Positions 43,666 through 54,283 are shown, counted from the first letter of the stretch. The stretch is DNA of 64,000 bases from Bacillota bacterium (GCA_012837385.1 DURH01000020.1:191972-255971); one strand, 5' to 3'. Numbers and translations: made by a program. Notes: generated by a model from the letters alone, not told the origin.

Positions 43666-46043
43666 TAAGTTATAAATGGCTGCAGGATTACGTTGATATC
43701 CCATGGGGACCAGAAGAGCTGGCTCACCGGCTGACTATGGCGGGTTTGGAGGTGGAAGGAGTAACCCCTCTCGCCGCCAATCTGGACCGCGTCTATGTGG
43801 GTTTTGTGCAGGAAGTGCAGAAACACCCACAAGCTGACAGTCTGAAGCTGTGCTCAGTTGATGTAGGCGCTCAAGGCTCCTACTCCATAGTGTGCGGGGC
43901 ACCGAATGTGCAGGAAGGGCAGACTGTGGCTGTTGCCCTAGCGGGCGCCACCCTGCCAGGGGGATTGGTGATCCAGCCCACAGAGATAAGGGGAGTTTTG
44001 TCCAACGGTATGATCTGTTCCCAGGCGGAACTGGGAATATCCGATGATCACGCGGGCATCTGGGTTTTGCCCAACGATCTCGCCCCTGGAGCCCCCTTAG
44101 TGGAAGCAGTGGGATTGGATGACGTGGTCTTGGATGTGTCTGTGTATGCCAACAGGCCTGACTGCATGAGTGTAATAGGAATTGCCAGAGAGATAGCTGC
44201 CCTCACAGGAGGAGAGGTGCGCCTGCCTGCCCTGGACTATCAAGAGCTGGATGTTCCCATTGGCGAACACACCAGTGTGACAGTGGAGGACAGTGAGCGC
44301 TGCCCGCGCTACACAGCAGCCCTCCTGCAGGATGTGCATATAGCTGAGTCACCGCTCTGGATGCAGCTGCGGCTGCGGGCGGCGGGGATGAGACCTATCA
44401 ACAATGTGGTGGATATCACCAACTATGTGATGCTGGAAACGGGCCAACCCCTCCACGCCTTTGACTTTGACAAACTAGCCGAAGGCCGCCTGGTGATTCG
44501 CACGGCTCGGCCAGGTGAAGAGATGGTTACCCTGGATGGGGAGAGACGCCAGCTCACCCCAGAGATGCTCATGATCTGTGATGCCCAGGATCCCAAGTGT
44601 GTGGCAGGAGTGATGGGTGGGCTGGACAGTGAGGTAACGGACGAGACGAACAGGATCCTGTTGGAGAGTGCCAACTTCTCAGCCCTGAACATTAGGAGAA
44701 CATCCCGAGCTCTGGGCTTGAGCTCCGAGTCGTCCAGCAGGTTTGAGAAGGGGATTGACGCCAGCGGTACCCTGCTGGCCAGCAGAAGAGCCCTGCATCT
44801 GCTGCAGAACTTGGCCCAGGCTCAGATTTTCGCAGGACACATCGATGTGAACTCCAGCGCCAAGCAGGAGCCAGTGATCGACCTGGAGCCTGCTGAGGTG
44901 GAACGGCTCTTGGGGGTCTCCATTCCTCCAGAAACTATCTGCCGCATTCTGCGCTCATTGGAGTTTGACGTTGTGGAACTGTCTCCTGAACTGCTCAGAG
45001 TGACCGTGCCTTCCCATCGCGGGGATGTGGAACTCCAGGCTGATCTGGTTGAGGAAATCGTGCGCATTTGGGGTCTGGAGAATCTGCCCAGTACTCTACC
45101 GCCCGATAGATCAAGCTCCGGGGGACAAAGTCAACTGCTCACCGCGGAGGGTCACTTACGGGAGCTGTTGGTAGGGGCAGGACTGCAAGAAGCCCTCAGC
45201 TACAGCTTTGGCCGCCCTGACAGCAATGAGCGGCTGCTGCGCACAGAGCCACCCATGATCGCGCTGCAGAATCCCATTTCTGAGGATCTATCGGCTCTAC
45301 GGCGCAGTCTGCTGCCAGGCCTTTTGGAGGCTGTAAGTCTGAATGCCAGCCGCCAGCAGGCTCGGGCCGCCCTCTTTGAACTGGGCGCAGTCTACCTAGG
45401 TGAGCTGCCCGTGGAGAAGCAGCCTAGGGAAGAGGCTAGGTTGGGGTTAGTGCTTTGGGGCCGGCGCAGCACCCTCAATTGGGCTGCAGCCGATGAACAG
45501 TATGACTTTTACGATTTAAAGGGGATTATGGAGCTGCTCCTGCCTTGGCCTGAGGTGGAATGGATTAAGGGATCGGATCCGGCCTTCCACCCTGGCCGCC
45601 AAGTGAGCCTGCTCTTGCAGGGGCGGGAAATTGGTGTGTTCGGAGAGATCCACCCTGCCGCAGCCCGGAACTTCCGGATACCTGGCCGGGTTTACGCCGC
45701 GGAGCTTCGCTTTGAGGAGATTCTGCATCTCTTCAAGCAGACACCTGTGTTCCAGGTGCCGCCACGCTTTCCCGCGGTGGAACGAGACTTGGCGGTAGTA
45801 GTCGATGCGGATCAGCCAGTGGGTGAGCTCGTGGACGCCTTACGGAAGCTCGGAGGAGAACTGCTTGACGAGGTCACAGTGTTCGATGTGTATGCGGGTA
45901 AGCCTATTCCGGACGGCAAGAAGAGCGCAGCCTTTTCTCTTCGTTTTCAAGGCCATCGCACTCTGAAGGATGAAGAGATCAATGTCATCATGGATGGCTG
46001 CCTGGCTGGCCTGCGGGAGCGGTTTGGGGCTGAGATCCGCTAG
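43659..46043 (+). CDS. pheT: phenylalanyl-tRNA synthetase beta subunit
   Basis: 794 residues, the full bacterial layout: tRNA-binding EMAP-like domain (about 40-150, [16 protein letters not shown]), B3/B4 editing domain, B5 domain, and C-terminal anticodon-binding FDX-ACB domain ([35 protein letters not shown]-type end). Editing of mischarged Tyr-tRNA-Phe is a family property. Starts inside pheS. Confidence 0.97.
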   Translation: MLVSYKWLQDYVDIPWGPEELAHRLTMAGLEVEGVTPLAANLDRVYVGFVQEVQKHPQADSLKLCSVDVGAQGSYSIVCGAPNVQEGQTVAVALAGATLPGGLVIQPTEIRGVLSNGMICSQAELGISDDHAGIWVLPNDLAPGAPLVEAVGLDDVVLDVSVYANRPDCMSVIGIAREIAALTGGEVRLPALDYQELDVPIGEHTSVTVEDSERCPRYTAALLQDVHIAESPLWMQLRLRAAGMRPINNVVDITNYVMLETGQPLHAFDFDKLAEGRLVIRTARPGEEMVTLDGERRQLTPEMLMICDAQDPKCVAGVMGGLDSEVTDETNRILLESANFSALNIRRTSRALGLSSESSSRFEKGIDASGTLLASRRALHLLQNLAQAQIFAGHIDVNSSAKQEPVIDLEPAEVERLLGVSIPPETICRILRSLEFDVVELSPELLRVTVPSHRGDVELQADLVEEIVRIWGLENLPSTLPPDRSSSGGQSQLLTAEGHLRELLVGAGLQEALSYSFGRPDSNERLLRTEPPMIALQNPISEDLSALRRSLLPGLLEAVSLNASRQQARAALFELGAVYLGELPVEKQPREEARLGLVLWGRRSTLNWAAADEQYDFYDLKGIMELLLPWPEVEWIKGSDPAFHPGRQVSLLLQGREIGVFGEIHPAAARNFRIPGRVYAAELRFEEILHLFKQTPVFQVPPRFPAVERDLAVVVDADQPVGELVDALRKLGGELLDEVTVFDVYAGKPIPDGKKSAAFSLRFQGHRTLKDEEINVIMDGCLAGLRERFGAEIR

Positions 46044-46091
46044 AAGGAAATGGCCTAATCGAGTAGAATTGAGAAGGGGGAGGGATGGGTC

Positions 46092-46352
46092 GTGAGTACA
46101 GAACCAGATGTAAGATCAGTGCGAGTACAGATTCTCGGTGAGGAGCATATTGTTAAGGGTCAGGCTTCAGAAGAGTACATCAAGACCCTAGCTGCCTCCA
46201 TCAATGCGCGCCTGGAAGAAGTGCAGAAGAGCAATCCTCTGCTTCCCCGGCACCGGACGGCTATCTTAGTAGCCCTCAACCTTCTCAATGAACTTGAGAA
46301 ACTCAAAGCGGAGCATGAAGAACTACTTGCGTTGATGGAAGAAGCCAATTGA
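46092..46352 (+). CDS. zapA: cell division protein ZapA
   Basis: 86 residues. N-terminal globular part (VRVQILGEEHIVKGQASEEY) followed by a coiled coil (LNLLNELEKLKAEHEELLAL). Promotes FtsZ bundling. GTG 46092 start; pheT-zapA-cvpA order is that of Bacillus. Confidence 0.93.
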   Translation: MSTEPDVRSVRVQILGEEHIVKGQASEEYIKTLAASINARLEEVQKSNPLLPRHRTAILVALNLLNELEKLKAEHEELLALMEEAN

Positions 46353-46365
46353 CTGGAGGGCTGGC

Positions 46366-46920
46366 ATGGTTGGGAAGTGGATAGACTTAGTGGTGCTGGT
46401 GTTTTTGGCCCTAGGTCTCCTCAAAGGGTTCAAGAAAGGTTTAATACGCGAGCTCTTTAGCTTGATGGGAGCGGTGTTGGCCATTATTGTTGCCTACCAC
46501 GGATATCAGAGCTTGGCCTTGGTCCTGCTTGAGCACTACCAGCTTTCCACTTGGCAGGCCCAAACCATCTCCTTCATCGCACTGCTCCTGGGGATCAGCC
46601 TGTTGGGGGTCTTTTTTGGCTATGTATGGTCCAAGGCCGTCAGCCTCACGCCATTCTCGGTGATCGATCATCTGGGTGGCGCTGCTTTTGGTGTGGTCAA
46701 AGTGGTGGCGGTGGTGTTGATCGTGCTTGTTGTTTCCAGCGCTGTGGACATTGCGGTGATCAATACCATACTCGCCGAGTCCGTGGTACTGCAGCAGCTC
46801 GATCTGCTGCTGCCCTATGTCTATGATTATCTCGACCATTATTGGCCAGAAGAGATCCAGCGGCCGTCTTGGCTGTATCCGGCTCCCGACTCTGCATCAA
46901 CCAGATGGAACCCTGCTTGA
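46366..46920 (+). CDS. CvpA family membrane protein
   Basis: 184 residues with four hydrophobic segments. Opens WIDLVVLVFLALGLLKGFKK and GLIRELFSLMGAVLAIIVA, the CvpA/YshB signature. Role in envelope maintenance is proposed for the family. It starts 13 bases after zapA; its stop codon is in the loop of a terminator. Confidence 0.9.
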   Translation: MVGKWIDLVVLVFLALGLLKGFKKGLIRELFSLMGAVLAIIVAYHGYQSLALVLLEHYQLSTWQAQTISFIALLLGISLLGVFFGYVWSKAVSLTPFSVIDHLGGAAFGVVKVVAVVLIVLVVSSAVDIAVINTILAESVVLQQLDLLLPYVYDYLDHYWPEEIQRPSWLYPAPDSASTRWNPA

Positions 46921-46932
46921 GCAGGGTTTTCT
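46909..46932 (+). terminator. Intrinsic terminator after cvpA
   Basis: AACCCTGC/GCAGGGTT, loop TTGA, then TT and C; overlaps the stop codon. Confidence 0.75.
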
Positions 46933-46990
46933 TGGGTCAATTTGCGTTCCCTGGCAGCAGCGCCTAGACTTGCCTAAAGGGATCGAACTT

Positions 46991-47023
46991 CCCTGCTAGA
47001 AGACTTTCCTAAGTCTAGCAGGG
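46991..47023 (+). promoter_or_regulatory. Hairpin over the ribosome site of the amidase gene
   Basis: CCCTGCTAGA (46991-47000) pairs with TCTAGCAGGG (47014-47023), 10 bp. The 3' arm runs into the GGGGGG (47021-47026) ribosome site. No T run. Confidence 0.5.
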
Positions 47024-47032
47024 GGGATGTTT

Positions 47033-47737
47033 GTGCGTAAAGCTATTGTTCTGTATTCAAATCTGTGGGCGACAGTGCTGATGCTGGTACTGTTTGCAGC
47101 CACCAGCCTAACTGGTTCGCACGCACCAGAGTCAAGCAGGGTGATCTCTGGTCTGCAGCATCTGCAGGGCAGGGTGATCATCCTTGACCCAGGCCATGGT
47201 GGAGGGGATCCTGGAACGGTGGGAGTGGGGCCTACCACAGAAGCAGAAAATGTTCTGGCTATAGCCTGGGAGCTCAAGGGCATGCTGGAACGCGCCGGTG
47301 CTGAGGTGATCATGACTAGGCAGAATGATCAGAGCCCTGCCCATGGGACGGTCTATGCTTCCCAGCAGAATGGGCAGCTGGCTTCCAGGGTTGCCACTGC
47401 TAACCGCAGCCATGGCCAGGTTTTCATCTCCCTGCACAATGACTGGCACGATAACAGCAGCGTACAGGGTACTTCGGTGCGTTACTATAAGAGCCAGGAT
47501 TTGGCGTTGGCCGAAGCACTGCAGGCCGCCTTGGTACGGAAGTTGGGTACTGTGGATTTGGGTGTCCAGCGCAGTAACTTCTATGTATTAAGGAACACCA
47601 ATGTTCCCGCTGCCTTGGTGGAAATTGGGTTCTTGAGCAACCCCCAAGAAGCCGCTCGATTGGCGCAGCCCACTTACAGGCTGGAAGCAGCGAGGGCGCT
47701 GCTCATGGGAATTAACGACTATTTTGCCGAATTCTAA
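47033..47737 (+). CDS. cwlD: N-acetylmuramoyl-L-alanine amidase, CwlD-like
   Basis: Zn-dependent Amidase_3 enzyme cleaving the stem peptide from muramic acid; with one N-terminal membrane segment (LWATVLMLVLFAATSLTG) it acts outside the membrane. About 234 residues. Seen: VIILDPGHGGGDPGTVG (first Zn His), a Glu in EAENVLAIAWELK, VFISLHNDWH and ALVEIGFLSNPQEA with the catalytic Glu. Size and form match germination-specific CwlD, which makes spore-cortex muramic lactam; a vegetative amidase is the alternative. GTG 47033 fits the ribosome site better than ATG 47027. Confidence 0.85.
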   Translation: MRKAIVLYSNLWATVLMLVLFAATSLTGSHAPESSRVISGLQHLQGRVIILDPGHGGGDPGTVGVGPTTEAENVLAIAWELKGMLERAGAEVIMTRQNDQSPAHGTVYASQQNGQLASRVATANRSHGQVFISLHNDWHDNSSVQGTSVRYYKSQDLALAEALQAALVRKLGTVDLGVQRSNFYVLRNTNVPAALVEIGFLSNPQEAARLAQPTYRLEAARALLMGINDYFAEF

Positions 47738-47749
47738 GGGGGAAACCAA

Positions 47750-49870
47750 GTGGAGTTATTGGCACCTGCAGGGTCCTTTGAGTCCCTGCGTGCAGCTGTG
47801 GAGAACGGGGCAGATGCAGTGTATTTGGGCGGCAAAGCCTATAGTGCCAGGGCCTCAGCCGTCAACTTTACTCCCGAGGAACTGCAGTCCGCTCTGGATT
47901 ACTGCCACATTCGCGGTGTTAAAGTCTATGTGACTGTGAACACACTGCTGCGCGACGATGAACTGGATGGGGCCGTGTCTTACCTGGCTGATCTGTACAG
48001 CTGGGGAGCGGATGCCGTGATCGTCCAAGACCTTGGGCTGATCCGCAGAGCCCGGGAGGAAGTACCCGGTTTGGAGCTCCATGGGAGCACGCAGATGACC
48101 CTGCACAATACCTGGGATGTAACGGCCGTGGAGGAGCTGGGTTTAAGCAGGGTGGTGTTAGCCCGGGAACTGGGGCTTACAGCCATCGAAGAGATTGGGC
48201 GGCAGACCAGTCTGGAGCTGGAGGTTTTTGTCCACGGAGCGCTGTGCATCTGCTACTCAGGCCAGTGTTTGATGAGCAGCCTAATTGGGGGTAGGAGCGG
48301 CAACCGGGGGCAGTGTGCCCAGCCCTGCCGGCTGCCCTATGAAGTGTTGGGGCTGGATGTGCCGGGGGAGTATGTGCTTTCACCTCGAGACCTGGCCCTC
48401 ATTGACCATCTGGACGAGCTGCGCAGTGCAGGAGTGGCTTCCCTCAAAATCGAGGGCCGGTTGAAGGGCCCTGATTATGTAGGGGTGGTGGTGCGCACCT
48501 ATCGCGCTGCCCTCGATGGACTCCCTTACCGAGCCGAAGAGCTCAGCACTGTGTTTAACCGGGGGTTCACCACTGCCTATATCAACGACCGCCCACCCAG
48601 GGACTTGATTACATACCTACCGCCTCCCAAAGAAGAGCGTTCCGGGAGTGCCAGAGAATCCTACACCTCTCCCAAAGCCATGAAGAGGATTAAAGCGCAT
48701 CTGTGGGCCAAGCTGCGCCTAGGCGAGGCCTTGGAGTTGATCCTGTTGGATGAGGATGGGGTGCACGTCCAGATGCAGGGAGAGGTGGCAGCCCAGCCGG
48801 CTAGAGGAGGGGGACTCAGTGTAGAGCTGCTCCAAGACAAGCTGCTGCGGCTGGGGAATGATCCCTTAGAAATCGCGGAGTTCTCAGCGGAGCTGGAGGA
48901 GGGGCTTCATCTCCCCGTCAGTGAGTTGAACAGGGCTCGTCGGGAGCTGGTTACCCTGTGGGAGAGAAACCGTCTGGCTCCATACAAGAACCGGGACGCG
49001 TCTGTCCCTGCTAGGGCACATCGGCTGCCGCCTGAGGCACCGCCAGAGGACGTGCAGATCGCCGTTACCGTCTCTGATTTGCCTTCCACAGAGGCTGCTC
49101 TAAGGGCAGGAGCGGATCTAATTTACTTCTCAGGCCAGGTGTACCGAAGGTCTCCCCAGGACTGGCTGCATGAGCTGAGCCGAGCCTGGGCCCTGGGACA
49201 AGAAGAGGGAGTACCAGTATTTGCCCATTTGGAGAGGATTTCCGAGAACCATGTGTTTCCTGAGTTGGAACGCTCTTTGAGCAGGCACCAATTTGATGGG
49301 ATTCTGGTGGGTGGCTTCGGCATTTGGAAACGTGCCAAAGAGTGGGCGCAGGGACGCCCTGTGCACACGGATTTGTCATTCAACGCTTTTAACACCTGGG
49401 CTGTTCAGCAGTTGGCAGAGGCAGGAGCCGCTCTGGTAACTGCATCTTTGGAGCTCAAATTAAGCGAAGTGCGCAGTATCTGCGAGAAGTCTCCTGTACC
49501 GGTGTGCATCGCTGCCCATGGGCCCATGGAGTCCATGGTGAGCAAGCACTGCATTTTCCGAGATCAGGGGTGCCGGCTGCAGTGCCAAAGCGCCTCCCTG
49601 GAACTCAAGGATAAGAAGGGTTTTGTGTTCCCTGTCAAGTTTGACCGCTGGTGTCACATGCACATTTTCAACTCCAGAGAACTCTCACTCCTTAACCATT
49701 TAGAGCGGGTGAGGGAAAGTGGAGTAAGCTATTTAAGAATTGAAGGGCGCACCAAGGACCCCGAATGGATCAGTGCAGCCGTTAGTGCTTACAGGCAGGG
49801 GCTTGACGGTGAAGAAGTGGAACTCCCTGAGGAGTTCACAAAGGGCCACTATTTTCGGGGCGTGCTCTAG
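47750..49870 (+). CDS. peptidase U32 family protein with DUF3656-type C-terminus
   Basis: 706 residues. N-terminal U32 domain: LLAPAGSFESLRAAVENGAD, VFVHGALCICYSGQCLMSS and the Cys-rich GGRSGNRGQCAQPCRLPYE, likely an iron-sulfur ligand set. Middle domain about 300-430 (DUF3656-like). C-terminal second barrel half with VPVCIAAHGPMESM, CRLQCQSASLELKD and SGVSYLRIEGRTKDP. Related proteins (RlhA, TrhP) hydroxylate rRNA or tRNA bases rather than cut proteins; that role is more likely than protease here. GTG 47750 after AAGGGGGAAACC. Confidence 0.9.
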   Translation: MELLAPAGSFESLRAAVENGADAVYLGGKAYSARASAVNFTPEELQSALDYCHIRGVKVYVTVNTLLRDDELDGAVSYLADLYSWGADAVIVQDLGLIRRAREEVPGLELHGSTQMTLHNTWDVTAVEELGLSRVVLARELGLTAIEEIGRQTSLELEVFVHGALCICYSGQCLMSSLIGGRSGNRGQCAQPCRLPYEVLGLDVPGEYVLSPRDLALIDHLDELRSAGVASLKIEGRLKGPDYVGVVVRTYRAALDGLPYRAEELSTVFNRGFTTAYINDRPPRDLITYLPPPKEERSGSARESYTSPKAMKRIKAHLWAKLRLGEALELILLDEDGVHVQMQGEVAAQPARGGGLSVELLQDKLLRLGNDPLEIAEFSAELEEGLHLPVSELNRARRELVTLWERNRLAPYKNRDASVPARAHRLPPEAPPEDVQIAVTVSDLPSTEAALRAGADLIYFSGQVYRRSPQDWLHELSRAWALGQEEGVPVFAHLERISENHVFPELERSLSRHQFDGILVGGFGIWKRAKEWAQGRPVHTDLSFNAFNTWAVQQLAEAGAALVTASLELKLSEVRSICEKSPVPVCIAAHGPMESMVSKHCIFRDQGCRLQCQSASLELKDKKGFVFPVKFDRWCHMHIFNSRELSLLNHLERVRESGVSYLRIEGRTKDPEWISAAVSAYRQGLDGEEVELPEEFTKGHYFRGVL

Positions 49871-49883
49871 GACGGTGTGAGTT

Positions 49884-52235
49884 ATGAACGAAAAAAGCTT
49901 ACGAGTGTTGGAATGGCCAAAGGTGCGGGAGCTTGTGGCTCAGCGCGCCAGTTTTTCCCTGAGTAAAGAGAAGATCAGCGAGATGCTGCCCCATACAGAC
50001 ATGGGCCAAGTTGTGCACGAGCTCGCCCTAACTACGGAAGGGGTGCGCCTGCTCTGGAAGCATGGAGACGCACCTTTCGGTGGAGCCAGTGATATCCGGG
50101 CAGTAGTGGGGCGGGCCAAGTTAGGGGGAACCCTTGATCCTGAACAGCTGTTGTCAGTTGGGGATTTCCTCTACTGTGTGGGGCAGCTTAGGAAGTACCT
50201 TGCCGATGAGGAAGGGCCCTTGGCCGAGTATCTACAGCGCTTAGCCATGGTCACCGGCCTGCGGGAGGACATTGAGCGCTGCATAGACCATGATGGTACA
50301 GTGCGGGATTGGGCTTCGCCGGAGCTGGGCAGAATCCGCAGCAAAATGAGGACCTTGGCTAACCGCATAAGAGACCGCCTGGAAAGCTTAGTGCATTCAG
50401 CTGCCATGCAGAAGGTTCTTCAGGAAGCCATCATAACGGTGAGGAACGGCCGCTATGTAGTGCCTGTCAAGAGCGAGTACCGCAGCAGGTTTCCAGGTAT
50501 TGTCCACGATCAGTCGGGGAGCGGTGCCACCTTGTTCATGGAACCAGCTTTTGCCGTTGAGTTAAACAACGACCTAGCCGTGGCTGCCCAGGAAGAACAG
50601 GCTGAAGTGGAGAGGATTCTCAAGCGCTTGAGCCTTACTGTGGGCGAGCACAGCCAGGAGCTAATCGACAGCTTGGAGGCTGTGACTGAACTGGACTGCA
50701 TCTTTGCTAGGGCGCGTTTCAGCCGCGCCATCGACGGTGTGGAGCCCGAAATCAACGGTGAGGGCCGGATCCACATTAAGCAGGGCAGGCATCCGCTCCT
50801 AAAAGGCAGTGTGGTACCCATCGATGTCTGGCTGGGCCAGGATTTCCATGTCCTGGTGATCACAGGTCCCAACACAGGGGGTAAGACTGTGACCCTGAAA
50901 ACCATCGGGTTGTTCTGCCTGATGGCCCAGGCTGGTCTGCATATTCCAGCTGCTCCAGGTTCTACCCTTCCTGTCTTTGATGGAATTTACGCTGATATTG
51001 GCGATGAGCAGAGTATCGAGCAGAGCCTCAGCACTTTCTCTTCTCACATGAGCACCATAGTGCAGATCCTCGCTGAACTGCAGGAGAACTCCCTGGTTCT
51101 CTTGGATGAGCTCGGCGCCGGTACGGATCCCACGGAAGGAGCCGCTCTTGCCACTGCCATACTGGATCACCTGCGCAGCAGAAAAATCCACACGGTGGCT
51201 ACAACACATTACTCCGATCTAAAGAGTTATGCCTACACCTATGAGGGTGTGGAAAATGCCAGTGTGGAGTTTGATCTCAAGACCCTCCGGCCAACCTACC
51301 GCTTGGCCATCGGTATTCCTGGGAAGAGCAATGCCTTCGCCATCTCGAAACGGCTGGGCCTCAGTGAGGAAATTGTGGAGAGGGGCCAAGCTCTGTTGTC
51401 TGCCACCCATCATCAAGTGGAGGACCTGATTGGAGAGATGGAAAGCAGCCGCCGCCAGGCTGAACAGGATCGCCTGGCAGCAGAGAGCCTACGCAGGGAG
51501 TATGAGGCGCTGAAGACCAAGTACGAGCAGAGGCTGCGGGAACTGGAAGAAGGGCGGCAAACGCTCCTGGAGCAGGCTAGGGAAGAGGCCCGGGCGCTCT
51601 TGGACGATGCGCAGAACGAGATCAACACCATCCTCGGACAGGTTAGGCGCATGGGCAGGGACGAGTTAGAGGAAAGCGTGAAGGAATACCGGGAGCGGAT
51701 CAAATCCCGAAGTGAACAACTGCAGCAGGAGCGCAGGGAAAAGCCTAAGGCCCAAGGCCCAAAAGACCTCAAACAGGGGGAAGCGGTGCGCATCAAGAGC
51801 CTGAGGCAGACTGGTTTCGTGCTGGAAACTCCAGGTGCTGGCAGTGATGTCCTGGTGCAAGTAGGGATCATGAAGATCACCGTCAAGCTTGAGGACTTGG
51901 AACGTATGGAAAGCCCTGCTCCACAGGAACGCAGGGCTAAAGGCGGCAGCACCTCACGGGGCCAGCTGTCGAAGAGCCTGCAGATCCGCAGTGAGATAGA
52001 CCTCAGGGGGAAAACGGTGGAAGAAGGCTTGGCCCTGGTGGATAAATACCTCGACGATGCCTTCCTGTCGTCCCTGACCAGGGTGCGGTTGATCCACGGG
52101 AAGGGGACGGGTACACTGGGCGAAGCCATCCAGCGTTACCTTTCCGGGCATCCCCACGTCAAGGATTTCCGCTATGCGGAGCCGAGCCAGGGGGGCCATG
52201 GTGTTACAGTAGTGGACATCCATCCATCCAATTAA
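49884..52235 (+). CDS. mutS2: endonuclease MutS2
   Basis: 783 residues: MutS core, ABC ATPase (Walker A VITGPNTGGKTVTLKTIG near 327-344; Walker B LVLLDELGAGTDPTEGAA), a long coiled coil (about 520-620), and a C-terminal Smr nuclease domain with EIDLRGKTVEEGL and RLIHGKGTGTLGEAI. MutS2 suppresses recombination and acts on collided ribosomes in family members. ATG 49884 with GGACGGTGTGAG upstream. Unlike in Bacillus, polX is missing between cvpA and mutS2; amidase and U32 genes fill the place. Confidence 0.96.
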   Translation: MNEKSLRVLEWPKVRELVAQRASFSLSKEKISEMLPHTDMGQVVHELALTTEGVRLLWKHGDAPFGGASDIRAVVGRAKLGGTLDPEQLLSVGDFLYCVGQLRKYLADEEGPLAEYLQRLAMVTGLREDIERCIDHDGTVRDWASPELGRIRSKMRTLANRIRDRLESLVHSAAMQKVLQEAIITVRNGRYVVPVKSEYRSRFPGIVHDQSGSGATLFMEPAFAVELNNDLAVAAQEEQAEVERILKRLSLTVGEHSQELIDSLEAVTELDCIFARARFSRAIDGVEPEINGEGRIHIKQGRHPLLKGSVVPIDVWLGQDFHVLVITGPNTGGKTVTLKTIGLFCLMAQAGLHIPAAPGSTLPVFDGIYADIGDEQSIEQSLSTFSSHMSTIVQILAELQENSLVLLDELGAGTDPTEGAALATAILDHLRSRKIHTVATTHYSDLKSYAYTYEGVENASVEFDLKTLRPTYRLAIGIPGKSNAFAISKRLGLSEEIVERGQALLSATHHQVEDLIGEMESSRRQAEQDRLAAESLRREYEALKTKYEQRLRELEEGRQTLLEQAREEARALLDDAQNEINTILGQVRRMGRDELEESVKEYRERIKSRSEQLQQERREKPKAQGPKDLKQGEAVRIKSLRQTGFVLETPGAGSDVLVQVGIMKITVKLEDLERMESPAPQERRAKGGSTSRGQLSKSLQIRSEIDLRGKTVEEGLALVDKYLDDAFLSSLTRVRLIHGKGTGTLGEAIQRYLSGHPHVKDFRYAEPSQGGHGVTVVDIHPSN

Positions 52236-52263
52236 AAAAAGGAAGCTGATGCTTCCTTTTTTT
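52234..52263. terminator. Bidirectional intrinsic terminator
   Basis: A-run plus GGAAGC (52241-52246) pairs with GCTTCC (52251-52256) plus T-run; seven A and seven T serve mutS2 and the convergent PBP gene. Overlaps both stop codons. Confidence 0.88.
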
Positions 52264-54283
52264 ATTGGTTTAGGAACGGTATGCTCCGCCACCAGGGCTC
52301 TGAACAGCGGGGAGAATACTCTGTGGGTTCCGTTCCTGCAACAAAGATCTCGCGCCTGGTTTCTTCAGGCGGCAGATTGCAGTTGTCCCGCACCAGCAGA
52401 CCGGTCTTGGTATCAATGAGGATGCCTTCCACTAAGCCGCTGGGCTTGGGAAAGTCGGTCACAGGATGGTTTTTGAGCGCTTCCTTCATGAAGTTGGCCC
52501 AAATAGTGGCTGCATTCCAGGAACCGTACTGCACCCCTTGATAGACCATGCGCCTTGGCGTGTCTTCGCCAAACCAGACCACGCCCACCAGGTCAGGTGT
52601 ATAGCCCACAAACCAAGCATCCTGATAGTCGGAGTGGGTTCCTGTTTTTCCCGCTGCTGGCCGTCCAATGTTGGCGTTTTTCCCGGTACCCCGTTCGATA
52701 ACACCTCGCAGCATGTCAGTCATAATATAGCTGGTCTGCTCGCTGAGGACTACTTCATAGCGGGGGGAGCGTTCCTCCAGAACATTCCCGTTGGAGTCTG
52801 TCACCTTCCAGATGGCGAAGGGCTCGGTCTTAATTCCTTGGTTGGCCAGGACACCATAGGCAGTGGCCATTTCGAGGAGAGACACCCCCTTGGTCATGCC
52901 CCCTAGAGCCAAGGGGGCGAGCCCTATGTCGTTTACCCTGCCTTGTTCCACAAAAGTGGTGATCCCCATGCGCTTGGCATAGTCGATCACTGTTTGGGGA
53001 CCCAGCTCATCCACAATCTGGGCAGCAATGACGTTTAGGGAATCCTCCAGTGCTTCCCGCACTGTGACAGGCCCTGCAAAGGTCTGATAGTAGTTCTGGG
53101 GGCTCCAGATTTCCCCAGTGATCAGCTTGAAATCAGTAGGCTCGTCAATATACACTTTGGCGGGGGTGATGCCATTGTCTATGGCAGCAGTGTAAGGAAA
53201 CACCTTAATCGCGGATCCAGGAGAACGCAAGGCCTGCACACTGCGGTTAAAGCTGTCTTCTCCTCGGCCCCCTACCATCACTCTGATCTCGCCCGTCTGA
53301 GGCACTATGGCCAGCACAGCGCCTTGGGGCTGAGTCAGATTTCCCTCATGGTTACGGTTGACGGGCAGTCCTTCCAGCAGAGCCTTTTCGGCTGCTTTCT
53401 GCATATCTAAGTCCAGGGTGGTATAGACATGCAGCCCTCCGCTGAACACAGCCGCTTCACCGTACTTTTCAACCAGATCCGCCACCACATAATCTACAAA
53501 GTAGCGGGCTTGAACAGTACGCTGCTGCCTTTCCGCGAGCACCAGGGGTTCAGCCTTAGCAGCGGCTGCTTCCTCTGGGGTAAGGTAGCCCACTTCCTGC
53601 ATGCGGCTCAGCACGAAATCTCGCCGTTCCACGGCAATGTCTGGGTTGACGAATGGGGAGTACCTAGTGGGCCAGCGAATGACACCGGCAATTAGTGCCG
53701 CTTCACTCACCGTAAGGTCCTTAGCTGATTTTCCGAAAAAGGTTCTGGCCCCAGCCTCAATGCCATAGACACCGTGATTTAGATAGAACTCATTGAGGTA
53801 GGCTTCAAGAATCTCATCCTTAGAATACTTGCGCTCGATCTGCACAGCCCACAGAAACTCTTCGAGTTTCCGCATGATGGTCTTATTCTGGGTCAAGAAC
53901 ACGTTGCGGGCCAGTTGCATGGTGATGGTGCCGCCGCCCTGGGAGAAGGACCACTCTTTGAGGTTGACCAAGATCGCCCGGCCAAAGGCGATGAAATTGA
54001 TGCCGTGATGGTTATAGAACTGATCGTCTTCAATAGCCACCACTGCGTTTTTCACATGGTCGGGCAGTTCGTTAATGTCCACTGGGATGCGGTTTTCTTT
54101 GTAAAGATCCGTGATTAAGCGGCCGTGTATATCATAGATGTAAGTAGTGAAGTTTTGATGGATGTTAACCTGGTCTAAGCTGGGAGCACTGCCTAGATAG
54201 GCGGAAACCACGCCAGCAAAGGCACCCAGTAATGTGGAACCCAGGATCACTACTATATAAATGGCTGCCGTCCGTTTCTTCAC
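52262..54283 (-). CDS. class A penicillin-binding protein (PBP1a family)
   Basis: Bifunctional peptidoglycan glycosyltransferase/transpeptidase, about 673 residues, one N-terminal membrane helix (TAAIYIVVILGSTLLGAFAG). Seen: glycosyltransferase motifs AIEDDQFYNHHGI (catalytic Glu), GGGTITMQLARN, and transpeptidase SPGSAIKV (SxxK), SLN (SxN) and GKTGTHSDYQDAW (KTG). A C-terminal tail carries few extra residues. On the minus strand a GGGGGTG ribosome site supports GTG 54283 (or 54286) rather than TTG 54298. Convergent with mutS2, divergent from yunB. Its dedicated role (vegetative or spore wall) is unknown. Confidence 0.94.
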   Translation of the reverse strand: MKKRTAAIYIVVILGSTLLGAFAGVVSAYLGSAPSLDQVNIHQNFTTYIYDIHGRLITDLYKENRIPVDINELPDHVKNAVVAIEDDQFYNHHGINFIAFGRAILVNLKEWSFSQGGGTITMQLARNVFLTQNKTIMRKLEEFLWAVQIERKYSKDEILEAYLNEFYLNHGVYGIEAGARTFFGKSAKDLTVSEAALIAGVIRWPTRYSPFVNPDIAVERRDFVLSRMQEVGYLTPEEAAAAKAEPLVLAERQQRTVQARYFVDYVVADLVEKYGEAAVFSGGLHVYTTLDLDMQKAAEKALLEGLPVNRNHEGNLTQPQGAVLAIVPQTGEIRVMVGGRGEDSFNRSVQALRSPGSAIKVFPYTAAIDNGITPAKVYIDEPTDFKLITGEIWSPQNYYQTFAGPVTVREALEDSLNVIAAQIVDELGPQTVIDYAKRMGITTFVEQGRVNDIGLAPLALGGMTKGVSLLEMATAYGVLANQGIKTEPFAIWKVTDSNGNVLEERSPRYEVVLSEQTSYIMTDMLRGVIERGTGKNANIGRPAAGKTGTHSDYQDAWFVGYTPDLVGVVWFGEDTPRRMVYQGVQYGSWNAATIWANFMKEALKNHPVTDFPKPSGLVEGILIDTKTGLLVRDNCNLPPEETRREIFVAGTEPTEYSPRCSEPWWRSIPFLNQ

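Noticed and set aside
52466..52906. Plus-strand frame inside the PBP gene
   Set aside because: Antisense shadow of PBP transpeptidase codons; no ribosome site.
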